A stretch of DNA of 64,000 nucleotides from Mactromeris polynyma (Eukaryota; Mollusca; Bivalvia; Venerida; Mactridae): assembly GCA_032209605.1 (NCBI GenBank), contig JASFXZ010000009.1, forward strand, positions 13,813,553 through 13,877,552, in the 5' to 3' direction. A program made the position numbers and the translations under genes. The notes beneath the pieces were generated by a model that searched no databases, was not told where the DNA came from, and saw only the letters and a list, made by a program, of their open reading frames with translations. Below, one piece after another: positions 36,901-48,480 of the stretch. Numbering within the stretch: position 1 is the stretch's first letter; each line of letters starts with the position of its first letter.

Positions 36901-37719
36901 CGTTACTATTTATATTGATTAATGTTTTGCGAAATGTGTTTAATTAACTTTTCATTGACTGACCACCTCATATTTTTTGGCTCGACGTTTTAGCCATACC
37001 TTTATAGAATCTATGTTACATTTCAGATGTTATGAATCATCCAATTTATAGTTAAACTAACGATATACTATAAATACAATTGTAATAGAAATTTGCACGT
37101 GGCATTTCATTCTGTCAAAGCCGAGCACGTGCAAATCAAGAACGTGTAAGGTACGACGACTATACTCGTATAGGTGTATAGTGATCCAATCATCACGTGA
37201 TTGCCTGGTAACCAGTGGGGCGCGTCCATTTTTTAACCATTGTTATTTGACCATTAAACATTATTCCCCGTTCTCACCGCCGTTCTGTGTATCTCGATCA
37301 AACCCGATCATGCGGTCGTGAAATGCTCTCCCTCGGTCTGCAGCGGGATCTCGCCCGGTCTGCAGCGGTTTTCCTTGGTCGGTAGCGGTCGGGGTTTCAA
37401 CACGACTATTTTTGACATGTCAAAAAAAATCCGTGTAAGCCTCGAGAAGCCAGACGGTCTGGAAGCGGTCTGAAATACATCTTGTAGCGCTCCGGTCAAC
37501 TCGTATAAACTCGTGTACATTGAGGTCTAGTTCATCGGAAAGAGATATAGTAACATATGTTTATATATCTCTACTCGTACATACATGACTTCTACCCAAT
37601 CCTACCCGACCGCCTCGATATTCTATTCAATGAATAAGGTCAAGGTCACAGCGAGCATTTTGGCTTTTTTTCATAACTTGCCGGGATTCCATCGAAGCTA
37701 CATCTACCTTCTGTTACAG
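36901..37719. other. No gene seen; GGTCGG-rich patch
   Basis: About 37310-37500 is unusually GC-rich, with repeated GGTCTGCAGCGG and GGTCGG words. A similar patch lies at about 38070-38180, bracketing the candidate exon at 37720. Confidence 0.4.
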
Positions 37720-37843
37720 GTCACCATGCCAAGGGGAAAAAGAAGAGCCCAGCTGCTGCCTACATTGATGAGGCTGCCGAGGACAGCAGGTCACAGTCGC
37801 TGCCGCACCCAGAAGAGGAAGGGGAACACAAGCACTGCTGCCT
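37720..37843 (+). CDS. Candidate isolated exon, unknown protein
   Basis: A 124-nt GC-rich segment sits between a good acceptor (CTACCTTCTGTTACAG) and a donor (GTAAGA). Read with two leading bases from a previous codon, it is open for 40 codons and leaves two bases at the donor. The peptide begins HHAKGKKKSPAAAYIDEAAE and continues with an acidic stretch PEEEGEHKHCC: a basic patch then an acidic patch, as in linkers of nuclear proteins. No neighbouring exons were identified and the family is not recognised. It may be an exon of an undetected gene or a domestic or transposon-carried fragment. Confidence 0.35.
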
Positions 37844-38939
37844 GTAAGATTATCGTGCTCTAGCAGGTTATTGAGTTAACAGTTGTGAAACAGCTGAGCA
37901 TCAGAGGCACTCCTCAGCTAGAAGTGTGGCCAGCTGTATGACAACCTCTAACCAACGTCTATATAATACCTACTGCTCAACTTCCATAATGTTGCTTCTT
38001 CGATAGTCTTTGGTCAACTGAATACCGATCTAAATACTACAGCTTTATACATAGTCTGCTGCTATCGTGCTGCGACCGTGTCCGATAGTACATGGTCGGG
38101 TATAAGTCGGGTAGAGGTCGGGCTGGTCGTGTTGATCTGGTAGACATCGGGAAGGGGTCAGCAAGGTCGATTAGAGGTCGAGTTTTGGTCAAATAATGGT
38201 TGTGGTGATTCAATGCTCATATAGACGGACCGTTGTTTTACCGAGTTAAATGAAAAAAGAGTATCAGAATTTGTTTGAACAAAATGAATCAACACATTTT
38301 GAATTACGTACATAATCTTCTTGCGGTTAAAACCGCATCGTACATCGCATTAATGAAGATAATAAAGCAATGTTAACCAAAGTCTCTTTCTTAAAATACA
38401 TGTAGAAGAAAAGGATTGCACACGTCATCTATTCATGCCCTCCAACTGTCATCAACGCCCATACGCTGCATACATGTTAGAAAAGTTTATTGAATTACTG
38501 CAGAGTATTTATAGTTCGACGCGCTTAAGTCGACCTTGATTTTAAGACCACCTTAACATTCAGGCCAGCTTTCAATGGTCACAAGTGTGGTTCTTACTAT
38601 TGAGGTTTACTGTAGTAGCAACACATTTAACCACACTTTTAATGACAAGCGACTCTCAACCTGTTATTATTGCGCCACAATTCACGCTCATAACCAGTTT
38701 CGACCTCAGCCTCGTGAACGGACTTTTTCATTTAAATATTCCACTTTCATTCATTTGATTAAATGACGTTATTGTTTACAACATGTCTATCGGTCAGTAT
38801 TGCCAAATCATTCTTTCATTGGCTGGCCCCTTCACAATTTGCGTACAGCCGTTCTCATGTAAATTACACTTTTCACTAAACCTGAGGTGTTCTGCATGGT
38901 CGTGTAAGCTAACATTAACATGTATACCATGAAGTTGTA
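37844..38939. other. No gene seen; MITE fragment
   Basis: About 38540-38613 is a fragment of the CAGTAAAACCTC family (TTAAGACCACC, ACTATTGAGGTTTACTGTAG). About 38070-38180 is a GGTCGGG-rich patch. Confidence 0.45.
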
Positions 38940-38943
38940 TAAT

Positions 38944-39602
38944 ATGTCTACACTAACATGGACATACATATATATGCAATGTCTTGTATATGTCTACACT
39001 AACATGGACATGTATGCAATGTATTGTCTATGTATACACTAACATAGACATGTATGCAATGTATTGTATATGTCTACACTAACATAGACATGTATGCAAT
39101 GTCTTGTATATGTCTACACTAACATGGACTTGTATGCAATGTATTGTCTATGTATACACTAACATAGACATGTATGCAATGTATTGTATATGTCTACACT
39201 AACATAGACATGTATGCAATGTATTGTCTATGTATACACTAACATAGACATGTATGCAATGTATTGTATATGTCTACACTAACATAGACATGTATGCAAT
39301 GTATTGTATATGTCTACACTAACATAGACAAGTATGCAATGTATTGTCTATGTATACAATAACATAGACATGTGTGCAATGTATTGTCTATGTCTACACT
39401 AACATAGACATGTATGCAATGTATTGTCTATGTATACACTAACATAAACATGTATGCAATGTATTGTCTATGTCTACACTAACATAGACATGTATGCAAT
39501 GTATTGTATATGTCTACACTAACATAGACATGTGTGCAATGTATTGTATATGTCTACAATAACATAGACATGTATGTAATGTATTGTATATGTCTACACT
39601 AA
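38944..39602. repeat. 40-bp tandem repeat array, about 16 units
   Basis: The unit is 40 bp, built of TGTCTACACTAACATAGACA and TGTATGCAATGTATTGTATA. Within each unit ATGTCTA and TAGACAT form a 7-bp inverted repeat around an 8-nt loop. Units alternate between TGTCTACACT and TGTATACACT forms with matching changes in the preceding decamer. The array stops mid-unit where the MITE at 39601 begins. Confidence 0.93.
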
Positions 39603-39740
39603 GGAGATTGTCACGAGTTATTTCCCTTTTTTCATCAAGAGTTTTCTCCCTTTGCCCCTTCTATAGAATATGTATATATAGTGTATAGGGAGAGAACTCT
39701 CGATGGGATAAAGGGAAAGAGCACGAGACAATTTCATGTG
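39601..39740. mobile_element. MITE with GGAGATTGTCACGAG ends
   Basis: The left end GGAGATTGTCACGAGTTATT runs into TTCCCTTT; the right end read inward is CATGAAATTGTCTCGTGCTC then TTTCCCTTTATC. Internal GAGAACTCTCGATGGGATAA. A second, better copy lies at 49600-49850. Confidence 0.75.
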
Positions 39741-39879
39741 GTAATAACGCGCTTATATTAATTCAGATGTACGTGCTATATTTCAATGAATTTACCACAA
39801 AGAAAATATTCTGACTTTTTCCTTCGTGCTGGATTAATTTCAGTGTAGCTGTTGTCATGTACGTAATGGTTAATTACTT

Positions 39880-40400
39880 TTAATGATGAGTTACTGCCTA
39901 CATAGTCAATTTATGTATATATGTTGAAAATCAATGACCATGTAGCGATTAAGTGTGAGGTTAGCTAGCTGTTAAATCGATTTAAACCCCCAGTATTTAT
40001 ACTCACAGTTCCAAGGCTGTAAGTCCCTGTATTGTTTTTATTTCTTTTTGTGTTATGGATGTATGTTATATTTCCCTTGTCCCTGTGCAATTATTTCACT
40101 TCGTATAGTGTTCATGTTATTTTCTGTCCAGTTTCGGCATATTGTTGCCAGCTGTCTTGACTTGTCCTGTGATCTTTTCCATCCATTTATTTCCCATCTT
40201 CACTGGTTGTCCTCTTTGATTATCCTAGTTATTCGTTATGGTCTGCCAGGCCATTCCTTTCGCCTCTGTTCCCTAACGTATGTACCCTTTAACCTCACCA
40301 AGTGCATTATGTTTTATGGATTGTTGTTTTCCCGAAGGTCTGTGTGGGGAGGCACTGTCTTATGTATGTGGCGTTCCCTGTAGCAACTTATTCCTTCTTT
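39880..40400 (+). repeat. RepB interspersed repeat, copy C
   Basis: Near full length and the clearest copy, with head GAGTTACTGCCTACATAGTC and tail TGTGGCGTTCCCTGTAGCAA. The ORF at 40048-40383 is not conserved in frame with other copies. Confidence 0.85.
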
Positions 40401-40427
40401 TTTATAACATTCTAAATGTGATTGTCA

Positions 40428-40535
40428 TTGAGTTGACCTCACCAGTGGTCCTGTGTTACCAACCAGTACTGTCCTTTACTTCAACAAGCAACTAATAACT
40501 TCCTCACGTAAATTGGAGGAGAAGGCAGAAGACTT
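40428..40535 (-). repeat. SINE core fragment beside RepB copy C
   Basis: Contains CAACAAGCAACTAATAACTT and ACCAACCAGTACTGTC, matching the SINE core at 50485 and 63505 without the tRNA head. Confidence 0.6.
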
Positions 40536-40539
40536 TGAA

Positions 40540-42438
40540 TGTATTAATCTTCAGCAAAATAACGGAGATAATAGTATAACATACAGATAGATTAGCGCAC
40601 CTTACACTGATTGATCAGACTCATCAGGAGTTCATAATTGGTGAAAGATTAGCCTAACATATACCGAAGACAGTTGTGTACTTTTCATTGGATGATTTAT
40701 AAACAAGGAATTATAAAAAGCGTATAGCAACCTGCATTGCAAAACAGTGTTCAATTAAAGTTTGGTATTTCCGTAAAATCATGGTTGTACTACAAACAAC
40801 GAGTGCAAATTAATGAATTGCTTAAAGGTAAAAAATAAACACGAAGACAAGCAACAGTTGAAAGAATAAAGAAACTTCCCCCTCAGTCATACAATTCAAC
40901 AAACGTGTTCTTGTTGATTCAGTAGACTGTGTTGTGTTTTATCTCAAAGAGTATCTACAGGAATGGTGGATGTAAGAGAGTATGAACACGGCTGTATGGA
41001 GCCGAGCTTGATTTAAACTATTAAATAACTCGTTATCTTGTTAGCGATTTGTAAAAACCCGCATCATGACAACCATCAAGTGCTTCTGTGGTGCATATAC
41101 CCTCTTGCCTGCTACATCAGCTTGAATTAGTTCACACCAGCGAATATTTTGAGTTCATCAGCTTCAGCGATTCCACGTGAAATGCAAGGAGACAGTAGGC
41201 GGATTTTCCGAGTATGAATAAGCTTGAAATTAAATTACATTTGTTTCAAATCGATTGTGAAACAAGTAAACACTGTATTAATCATTCTCTATGACTGCTA
41301 CCTGTATTGCTTACCATGTACCTCATTCACAAACATTTTAAGACTGAAACTCAGACTTTAAAGTATCAACTAATCTTTTTGCTGCTACGTTGTTATAACA
41401 AATTTGATTTTAATAAAAAGTGATAATCGTGAGCAGTGGGTATTACGCCAGTACACGCTTATTTCATTTATACTAATTAGTAATAGTAATAATTAATAAT
41501 CACATAATTTTTTCACTAACACGTTTTGAAAAACTAAATACATTTTGAGACACTTTTTGTAAATGGGCTTCTAGTAATATTAACAGTCAGAGCCTGTAGT
41601 GATTCACTTTTCCTGCTATTTAATTGAATGAAGAACCCAGGTGTTCATTCTATTCTAGCATTCATTTGGGGATAGGCGGGCCACTTTGGTAGATACAACG
41701 ACCTTCCGTAACATACGACTCCTACCCGCATTATAGACTTTGTAACCAACCCGCCACGAAACCGAGATTGTGATATGGTATCAACGTAGACTTAGCAGTC
41801 AAATTGTATCTATGTCTGACACAAAGACCTCACGTATTGAATAACGCACGTGTGTAAGACATAAACTACATAAACTACATAAAGCCGTGATATACAATGT
41901 ATATACAAATGTAGTTTAAATAAACAATGATCGATGTGTCTTTATCTTAAGAATGCATGTATGCATTACATAAATAAATTGGTTTTGAGTCGGATTGTTT
42001 TCCAATTAAGGTGTGATTAATTGTTTCTATGTTAAAATATGTGGGTAGGGGATAGTACATTGATACACCTATGACTGATAATTAAGCTATACTAGGAACT
42101 ATTTATCATTAACAGAAATTTTGCGTATTATACTATAATCAGTATGCTCCTATTTACCGCTCCTGTCATGCATATTTCAATTACAAAATGTATGTACTTT
42201 CATAAGTTATTCATAGAGTGCACGTCGTCACGTCAAATGAAATATCGTGATATTGTTTCGTTGTATTAGATCAAATGTTTGTGTGCATGATCTTATGTTC
42301 ACAATTTAATTTGAATTTCATTCAGGCGTATATTACACCATGCAGGTAGTATTTTGACAACTATGACACGTTTAAACAAACCAACCGACTCATCCGAAGC
42401 GAGTGCTATTTTTATACGACAGGTGAATTATTTCATAG
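40540..42438. other. No gene seen; diverged MITE at 41329-41573
   Basis: About 41329-41573 is a decayed relative of the element at 10862 (CTCATTCACAAACATTTTAA, GACTGAAACTCAGACTTTAA, AACAAATTTGATTTTAATAA). The remainder is AT-rich without exons. Confidence 0.5.
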
Positions 42439-42441
42439 ATA

Positions 42442-42605
42442 CAGTAAAACCTCTCAATAAAAAGACCACCAGCGGGACCCTTGAAAACTGGTCTTGATAT
42501 TGAGGTGGTCTTAATATTGAAGTTGAATAAAGGGCAAAACAGCGCAAAAGGCCTCGAGAATTATGTTCTTATTATTACAGGTGGTCTTTAAGTAAGGGTT
42601 TACTG
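42442..42605 (+). mobile_element. MITE of the CAGTAAAACCTC family
   Basis: Both ends are preserved (CAGTAAAACCTCTCAATAAA and AGTAAGGGTTTACTG), flanked by TA. The internal GAGGTGGTCTTAATATTGAA is well kept. Confidence 0.85.
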
Positions 42606-42954
42606 TACAGTGAAATGCGAATAAACGGCATGGGGTCATATTTAAATGGAAGTCAAATAAACTCGTTCAAAAATCCGCTAAAAGTACCCGGATACTTCGT
42701 ATACTGATGATAACTAGCCAAACTGGAGAACAGGATACGGTAGTAGATTGGTGATATATAGTCAATGACGTTACGGATAGGAGCGTTATGTAATCTTTAT
42801 CCTGTAACGCTAGTATGAGGAAAAGTACACAAATAGGAATTTATCTCATATATCAATGATGGAAAACACGACATTTGCACGGACCGTACTTGAAGATCTA
42901 TATTTAGTCCAACTATTGAAACATATAAAATAAAACTAAGATTCAGCTGATGAT

Positions 42955-43185
42955 AAACTCTACTTCATTAAAAACGCAACTGAAAATTGTCTGCGTCAAC
43001 ACGGTGACATTATAAGGATAGAATTATATTTAATTCTCAAACATAATTTCCTAGAACCATAGTTTAATTTCTTTTATGATGAATGATTTACACATTTGTA
43101 ACAATAAAACGCGTTTAACACCTGGAACAAAATGAAAACTAAGAGAAATAGTTGTCTTTTTTAATGGCGTTAAGTATACTTAAAC
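42955..43185 (-). repeat. Duplicate of C1q-gene intron 2 sequence
   Basis: Close match to about 25585-25850, which lies just upstream of C1q exon 3 (shared CGTCAACACGGTGACATTAT, CACATTTGTAACAATAAAAC, TTTTTAATGGCGTTAAGT). No C1q coding sequence accompanies it. One copy has a small internal indel. Confidence 0.75.
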
Positions 43186-43948
43186 TAGTTATAATCATGC
43201 GCAGCTCACAAGTTCGTGATAATTTGTTAAACTTGTGATGAAAGGAGTAGGTTCACTTACCACCCAAATTGGCCCTGTGTCAGAATGTTATTGAATTCAC
43301 GCAGAACGATTATTTACAAATTGCAGATGCAAAAGTGTGTTTTGAAATCTTTTACGAAGTATATAGTTGCCATAGCAACGGAAACACTGCAAAGGACAAA
43401 TAATTGTAAAAACTCATTTTTTGCTGTCTTGACATGTTATCTTGTTTTTTTTTATCTAAGAATAAAATAGACATGAATTGAATTGCTTTTGTGTTTTTCA
43501 TTCTTCGGTTGCTATGGTAACGGAGAGGCCATGGGCCTACGTGATCTCGTCTGTTTATCATATTTTTATATTTTATTGATAAAAGTTAACTATTTCATAT
43601 CGATTTTTTTAACAAACATCTTCCTCATGTACCTTTACAATGATTCTAAAAAATATCAGCTTGATAACAATGCGCGCGAGTCCAATATTATTGAATTTAG
43701 GTGACCTGTCATTGACTTAAACAAACCGTAATTGTGTAAAAACATCGCTTGTTGTGAATGTGAAAACAATTTGCATAAGTAAGTTATGGCACATTATGAG
43801 AACATTGACCCTTTGGGTTTGTTAATATATATCATCTTTGTGGAAAAGTTCATACAGAAGCAAAACAAAGACTAATTGAACTTACCCCACCACACGAAAC
43901 AACTTGACATGTGACATTTAAGCCATGTAAATCCGATTTTTTAGATAT

Positions 43949-44047
43949 GATCTCCCACATGCGACACATAGATATTTTGCGTGTATGTTGTTCATCATGT
44001 TACTCATGCTTGGTAAAAGTTTCATGGTGTCGCATGTGGGAGATCAT
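43949..44047. repeat. 20-bp perfect inverted repeat (hairpin)
   Basis: TGATCTCCCACATGCGACAC at 43949-43968 and its exact reverse complement at 44028-44047, separated by 59 bp. Confidence 0.85.
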
Positions 44048-44199
44048 GGTACAATGAAGAAAAATTGAAATGGAATGTCAACTTTCAAAACTGTAGACCT
44101 CTACTGTCATATGTAATCATATGCCGTGAGTTTTCTTTATCTATCAAACAAACTAATGCCAACCATAATGTAAAGAACACTAGGATCATTTTAAATCTT

Positions 44200-46110
44200 A
44201 TGCGACCTATCGATTAAGTCAAAAACTTAAATAGCATCCACACGAAGTGGCAAAAGATGCAATATCCGATTATTTTGTACGTATCCGAATCTATCTAATG
44301 CAAACTAGTTGTATTTGGTGGAAAAAAATCACAGAAATATTCTGTGCATATTAACAATACAGAACTGACATCGGTAGAATCAGCTACTCACGTTGGAATC
44401 GAGCTCCATCGCTCTATGAAGTGCACATCAGCCATTGATTCTAGAATTAAAAAAGCACGAGCGTCTTTGTTCTCATTACTTACCATTGAAACAAACACTG
44501 GTGATATACATCCTCTGACACTAAGCTCAATCATCCAAAAAGTGTCATTACCAATCGCTTTATACGGTGCTGAACTTTGGAATAATATGACTTTGTCAGA
44601 TATACAAAGTACAGAACGATTTATCCGCCTGTGTGCAAAAAAGATACAACACTTACCGACAAGAACAAGAACTGACAACGCATTGAGTATTCTCGGATGG
44701 AGACCTATAATCGCACTAATTGACCTAAGAAAATTAACATTCCTTCACAAATTGTGCACGATGCCTACACAACTTCTTTCACGAAAGATATTCGACTTCC
44801 GCTTACATCTATTTGCCATACGTGGATACAAAAATCAAACTGGGTTTATTCCGGATATGTATATCCTACTTTATAAATATTCGCTTACCCATTACATTGA
44901 CAAATATCTTGACACTTGTGAATTTCCATCAAAATCAATGTGGGTCAAAATTATACATACGCAAATTAACAATTACCACGATAGTGCTTGGACCGAAAGA
45001 ACGAGGGAAAATCCAGATTTCATCCGACTGCGAGCTTCCCAACTCGAAATAATCCCGTCTCCGATATGGCAATCAGCAACCACTCGAAAACATATCATAA
45101 ATGCGATGACGACAGCACGGGTGATTACGTGTGCTTATAACAGAACAAATGACCAATGTTGTAGTCTGTGTTCAAACCAAACTTTAGACTTATACCGACA
45201 TGTGATCACAGAATGCCAACACCTTCTACCGAAACAAAATCGAACACACTTTGTCAAAACCATAGCTAATTACTATTCACCTGCTTTAAGTGTTAACTTG
45301 CTGCACCAAAGTGGAGAAAACTTTCTTCTCAGTATAATAAACAGTGACAATTTGAACATGTGCCCTGAATATACGCTAGACGTATGCAATTTCATACATT
45401 CTACATTACGTTTAATAAACAATGTATGACATGATTCATAGAAGACTTTATATCTGTTTTAAACAGGTATAAACGCAGTGTTTATATATTTATTTCGTAT
45501 TACCCAATATTATTTGAAATGTATATATGTATTTAGTACTTCATGTTTTTACAATAGTTACTAAACACCATCTCTCTCCATGTTCACCATAACAATGTCT
45601 TAAACATTTCGATTTCGGTTTAAGCTATTGATATTATTGGTAAAACATGTGAAAATATTATACATGTACAGGTATATCAAGATTACGTATAGTTTTAAAG
45701 CCTAGCAGTTTCGTTTTCGAGCTAGGCTGGCTGAATAAGCGTATATAGTCACATGGAACTCTTTTGTGTTTGTAGATAAATTATATGTGCGCTTTCATAT
45801 GTTTATACATGTACATGTAATTATGTTTTTGACTATTTGTCATTCTGTTGTATATATGTTTCATAGTTTTCTGTTATATGTAATCTCAATCTGGAGGAAA
45901 CTAAACATATTATTATTACATATATGTGATTCCTATATTTCGTTATGCATCATCATCTAAATATTTCATCATGTGATTCCCTATTTCTTGTTGCATCATC
46001 ATGTATATATTTCATAATGTAATTCTCTTTGTGTTGTATAACTATGTATAAACCTATGTACATGTAAAATCACTGAAAAGTGGAAATAAAGAGTATATAT
46101 ATAGAATAAT
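44200..46110 (+). pseudogene. 5'-truncated LINE, C-terminal half of ORF2
   Basis: An open segment from 44299 to 45429, extending upstream with one stop to about 44200, encodes the part of LINE ORF2 after the reverse transcriptase palm. It begins with LNSIHTKWQKM and CKLVVFGG (the post-YADD block), then THVGIELHRSM, ALYGAELWNN, a long helical region, and near the C-terminus a zinc-binding cluster CSLCSNQTLDLYRHVITEC (CxxC, HxxxxC). The 361-codon ORF at 44344-45429 is intact, so the insertion is fairly young. The presumed 3' untranslated tail runs to an AATAAAGAG near 46090. No catalytic domain remains. Confidence 0.85.
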
Positions 46111-48480
46111 ATATGAAGGCTAACGATTTCGTGTAGTTTTAAGTCGGCTGCTTAAATAAAGCAAGGACCGGTATGTATTATACTCTAAATTACGACCATT
46201 ATAAACGTCACGTGCGCTTGCCACAGTGGTGTACGAGTGGGATTGTCACGCTGGCGGTCAGCGTTCAATTCCTCGCATTCCCAATTTTTTTATTTATTTT
46301 TTTAATAATTTTTTATTTCAGCTTGATTTAAACAATTCTTAAAACATGACATGCATCACAGTTGTTTGAAACTACCGACTGGTATAATTATAAATGTATA
46401 GGTAATATAATAATCCATATTTGTGCATTGTATAATTATTTTCTGAACTTTTCATCAATATTTCAGATTCAAACAAAATTGACTATTTTCAGTATTAGTT
46501 AACACTTTGAATTAGATATAAATATCAGTTAATATATTCTAATTAGTTTTTGGCTATAATAATGTGTTTGGTGTTTTGAGATATTTTATAGATTTACTCA
46601 TACACAGTCAGGTATGAATATCAAAACAACAGAATGGTACAATAAAATCTCACCTTAAACCACCTGCGAATTAAGACCACCTCAATGATATGACGTTAGA
46701 CCTACAAGCTGTTGGGAACTGTAAGCCGTTACATGTATGAAGCCGAAATCGTCTAACAAAAAGTAACATCTACCACCGCTCTTGTTAAGGTTAAATGAAC
46801 ACATAGTTCTATTTCCGTCGAATAACAATTACATGTATATTGATTTGTTCACAAAGTAATAAATATATATTCCATAATTTTTTTAAGTTACATAAAATAC
46901 CAATGTATTATTGTTAATATTTCAATACAGAGTAAAATCACACAAAGTGATATTATTATTAGTGTTATTAATTCTTAGTTATTATCTGTTACTGAAAACT
47001 TCAAAGACTTGTATACCATGTCAAGATAGTTATGTTGACAGATTTATTAAATAGAACTAATGTCATAGGAAGTGACTATCAACTATTAATAATTAGGCAA
47101 TCAAAACTACTTTTGTTGAATTAAACTATTGTTATAATGAATTAATTTTATTTCTTCATTTAAGATTGTTAGTTTATTTGGTTTATATATAGTCATGCAT
47201 ATTGATGACTTCTGTTTGTTAGTACATTTTGTTAAAATTGTACCCATGTGTATAATGTGACAGTTGGAACTTGTTCTCATGTGGCTGCAATACTGATGCT
47301 TCTGTAATCCCTGACACTGTGGACTCCTTTAGATTCAAAGGATAGCCTTATTGAGGAGTAGGAAAGTTTTAGCTACTTTCCTTATTATCATTTATATTGT
47401 CCATGTACAGTTTAATGTTATAGTGAGATGATTTTGTTGAAATATACTGTAGTTAACAGTCAATTGTTGTGGTTTCAATAAGTCTACTGAAATCAAAAAT
47501 ATCCTGTCATTTCTTTACAGTAAATGTAAACAATCTATTTTCTTATCTGTATTGAATAAATATTGTTATATGACTACTAATATTTACAACCCGTTGCTCT
47601 TCTGAAAAGCAGTTAAAATTGAAATTTATGAAATTGGTAACATTAACAGTGGAAAGATGCAGAGCTGGAAAGGCCACTCTCACAAATCATAACTTTCATG
47701 TATAGATATAGTAAGTATACATGTATCTAAGTGAGATTAAGTTGTTACAGGGATGCCATATACATAAGACAATGCCTCCACACCTATTTTGGTTCACCGG
47801 TTGGGGCTTACATTAGGTTTCTCTGTCTCTATAATATAAATAACTTCAACAGTAGTTCAATTTTTTCCTGAACTTGCTACTAAGTGAGGGAAATAATGAA
47901 TATATGCCTTTTATAGTATTGCTATAAATAATTTTATAGCTTTGACAACAAATAAAGATAACTATTACAAATAGTGGATACATGATGTTGTAGAAAATAT
48001 ATAAAATGTTTTCAAAATATTGTAGCATGGATGGATATATAGAATATGTCTATGCAATATTATGCGTTACATAGTCATATACAGGCACTGCTTATATTAC
48101 AATACTTATATAGTATTGTATTTTTTATAAATATTTTGTTGAATGCAATGGCAACTTTAAGTAGTATGGTTGTGCTACATTTCCACACTACATTATCAAT
48201 CATTATGTCATGTTTTGTTTCATAAAGTACTCACATTAGTAAACTTTATTTATTGTCAGATAGTGTACAAAAACATAACACTAGCTATAGATAGATATTT
48301 ATCGACATAAATTGCAACAGAATATTTTATATATTCAATGTTACTGTTACTATGGATTCAAGATATTCAGATGGCAATACAACTTGAATACATTAGTTCA
48401 AGTCAACCAAATGCATTCCAGTTACTTTAAGTCCTCAAAAATATAGTTTCAAATAGCTATTTTTGCACATTTTTTTTTCA
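46111..48480. other. AT-rich interior with SINE head and MITE fragment
   Basis: A tRNA-like head lies at about 46215-46290 (plus; CCACAGTGGTGTACGAG, GCGTTCAATTCC). A fragment of the CAGTAAAACCTC MITE lies at about 46645-46695. The rest is very AT-rich and non-coding. Confidence 0.55.

Noticed and set aside
40048..40495. RepB ORFs (111 and 71 codons) as a conserved small protein
   Set aside because: Other RepB copies keep the DNA similarity but not the same frame or length.
44344..45429. 361-codon ORF as a host gene
   Set aside because: Its blocks (FGG, THVGIELHR, ALYGAELW, CxxC-HxxxxC) are those of a LINE ORF2 C-terminus, and no catalytic part is present.
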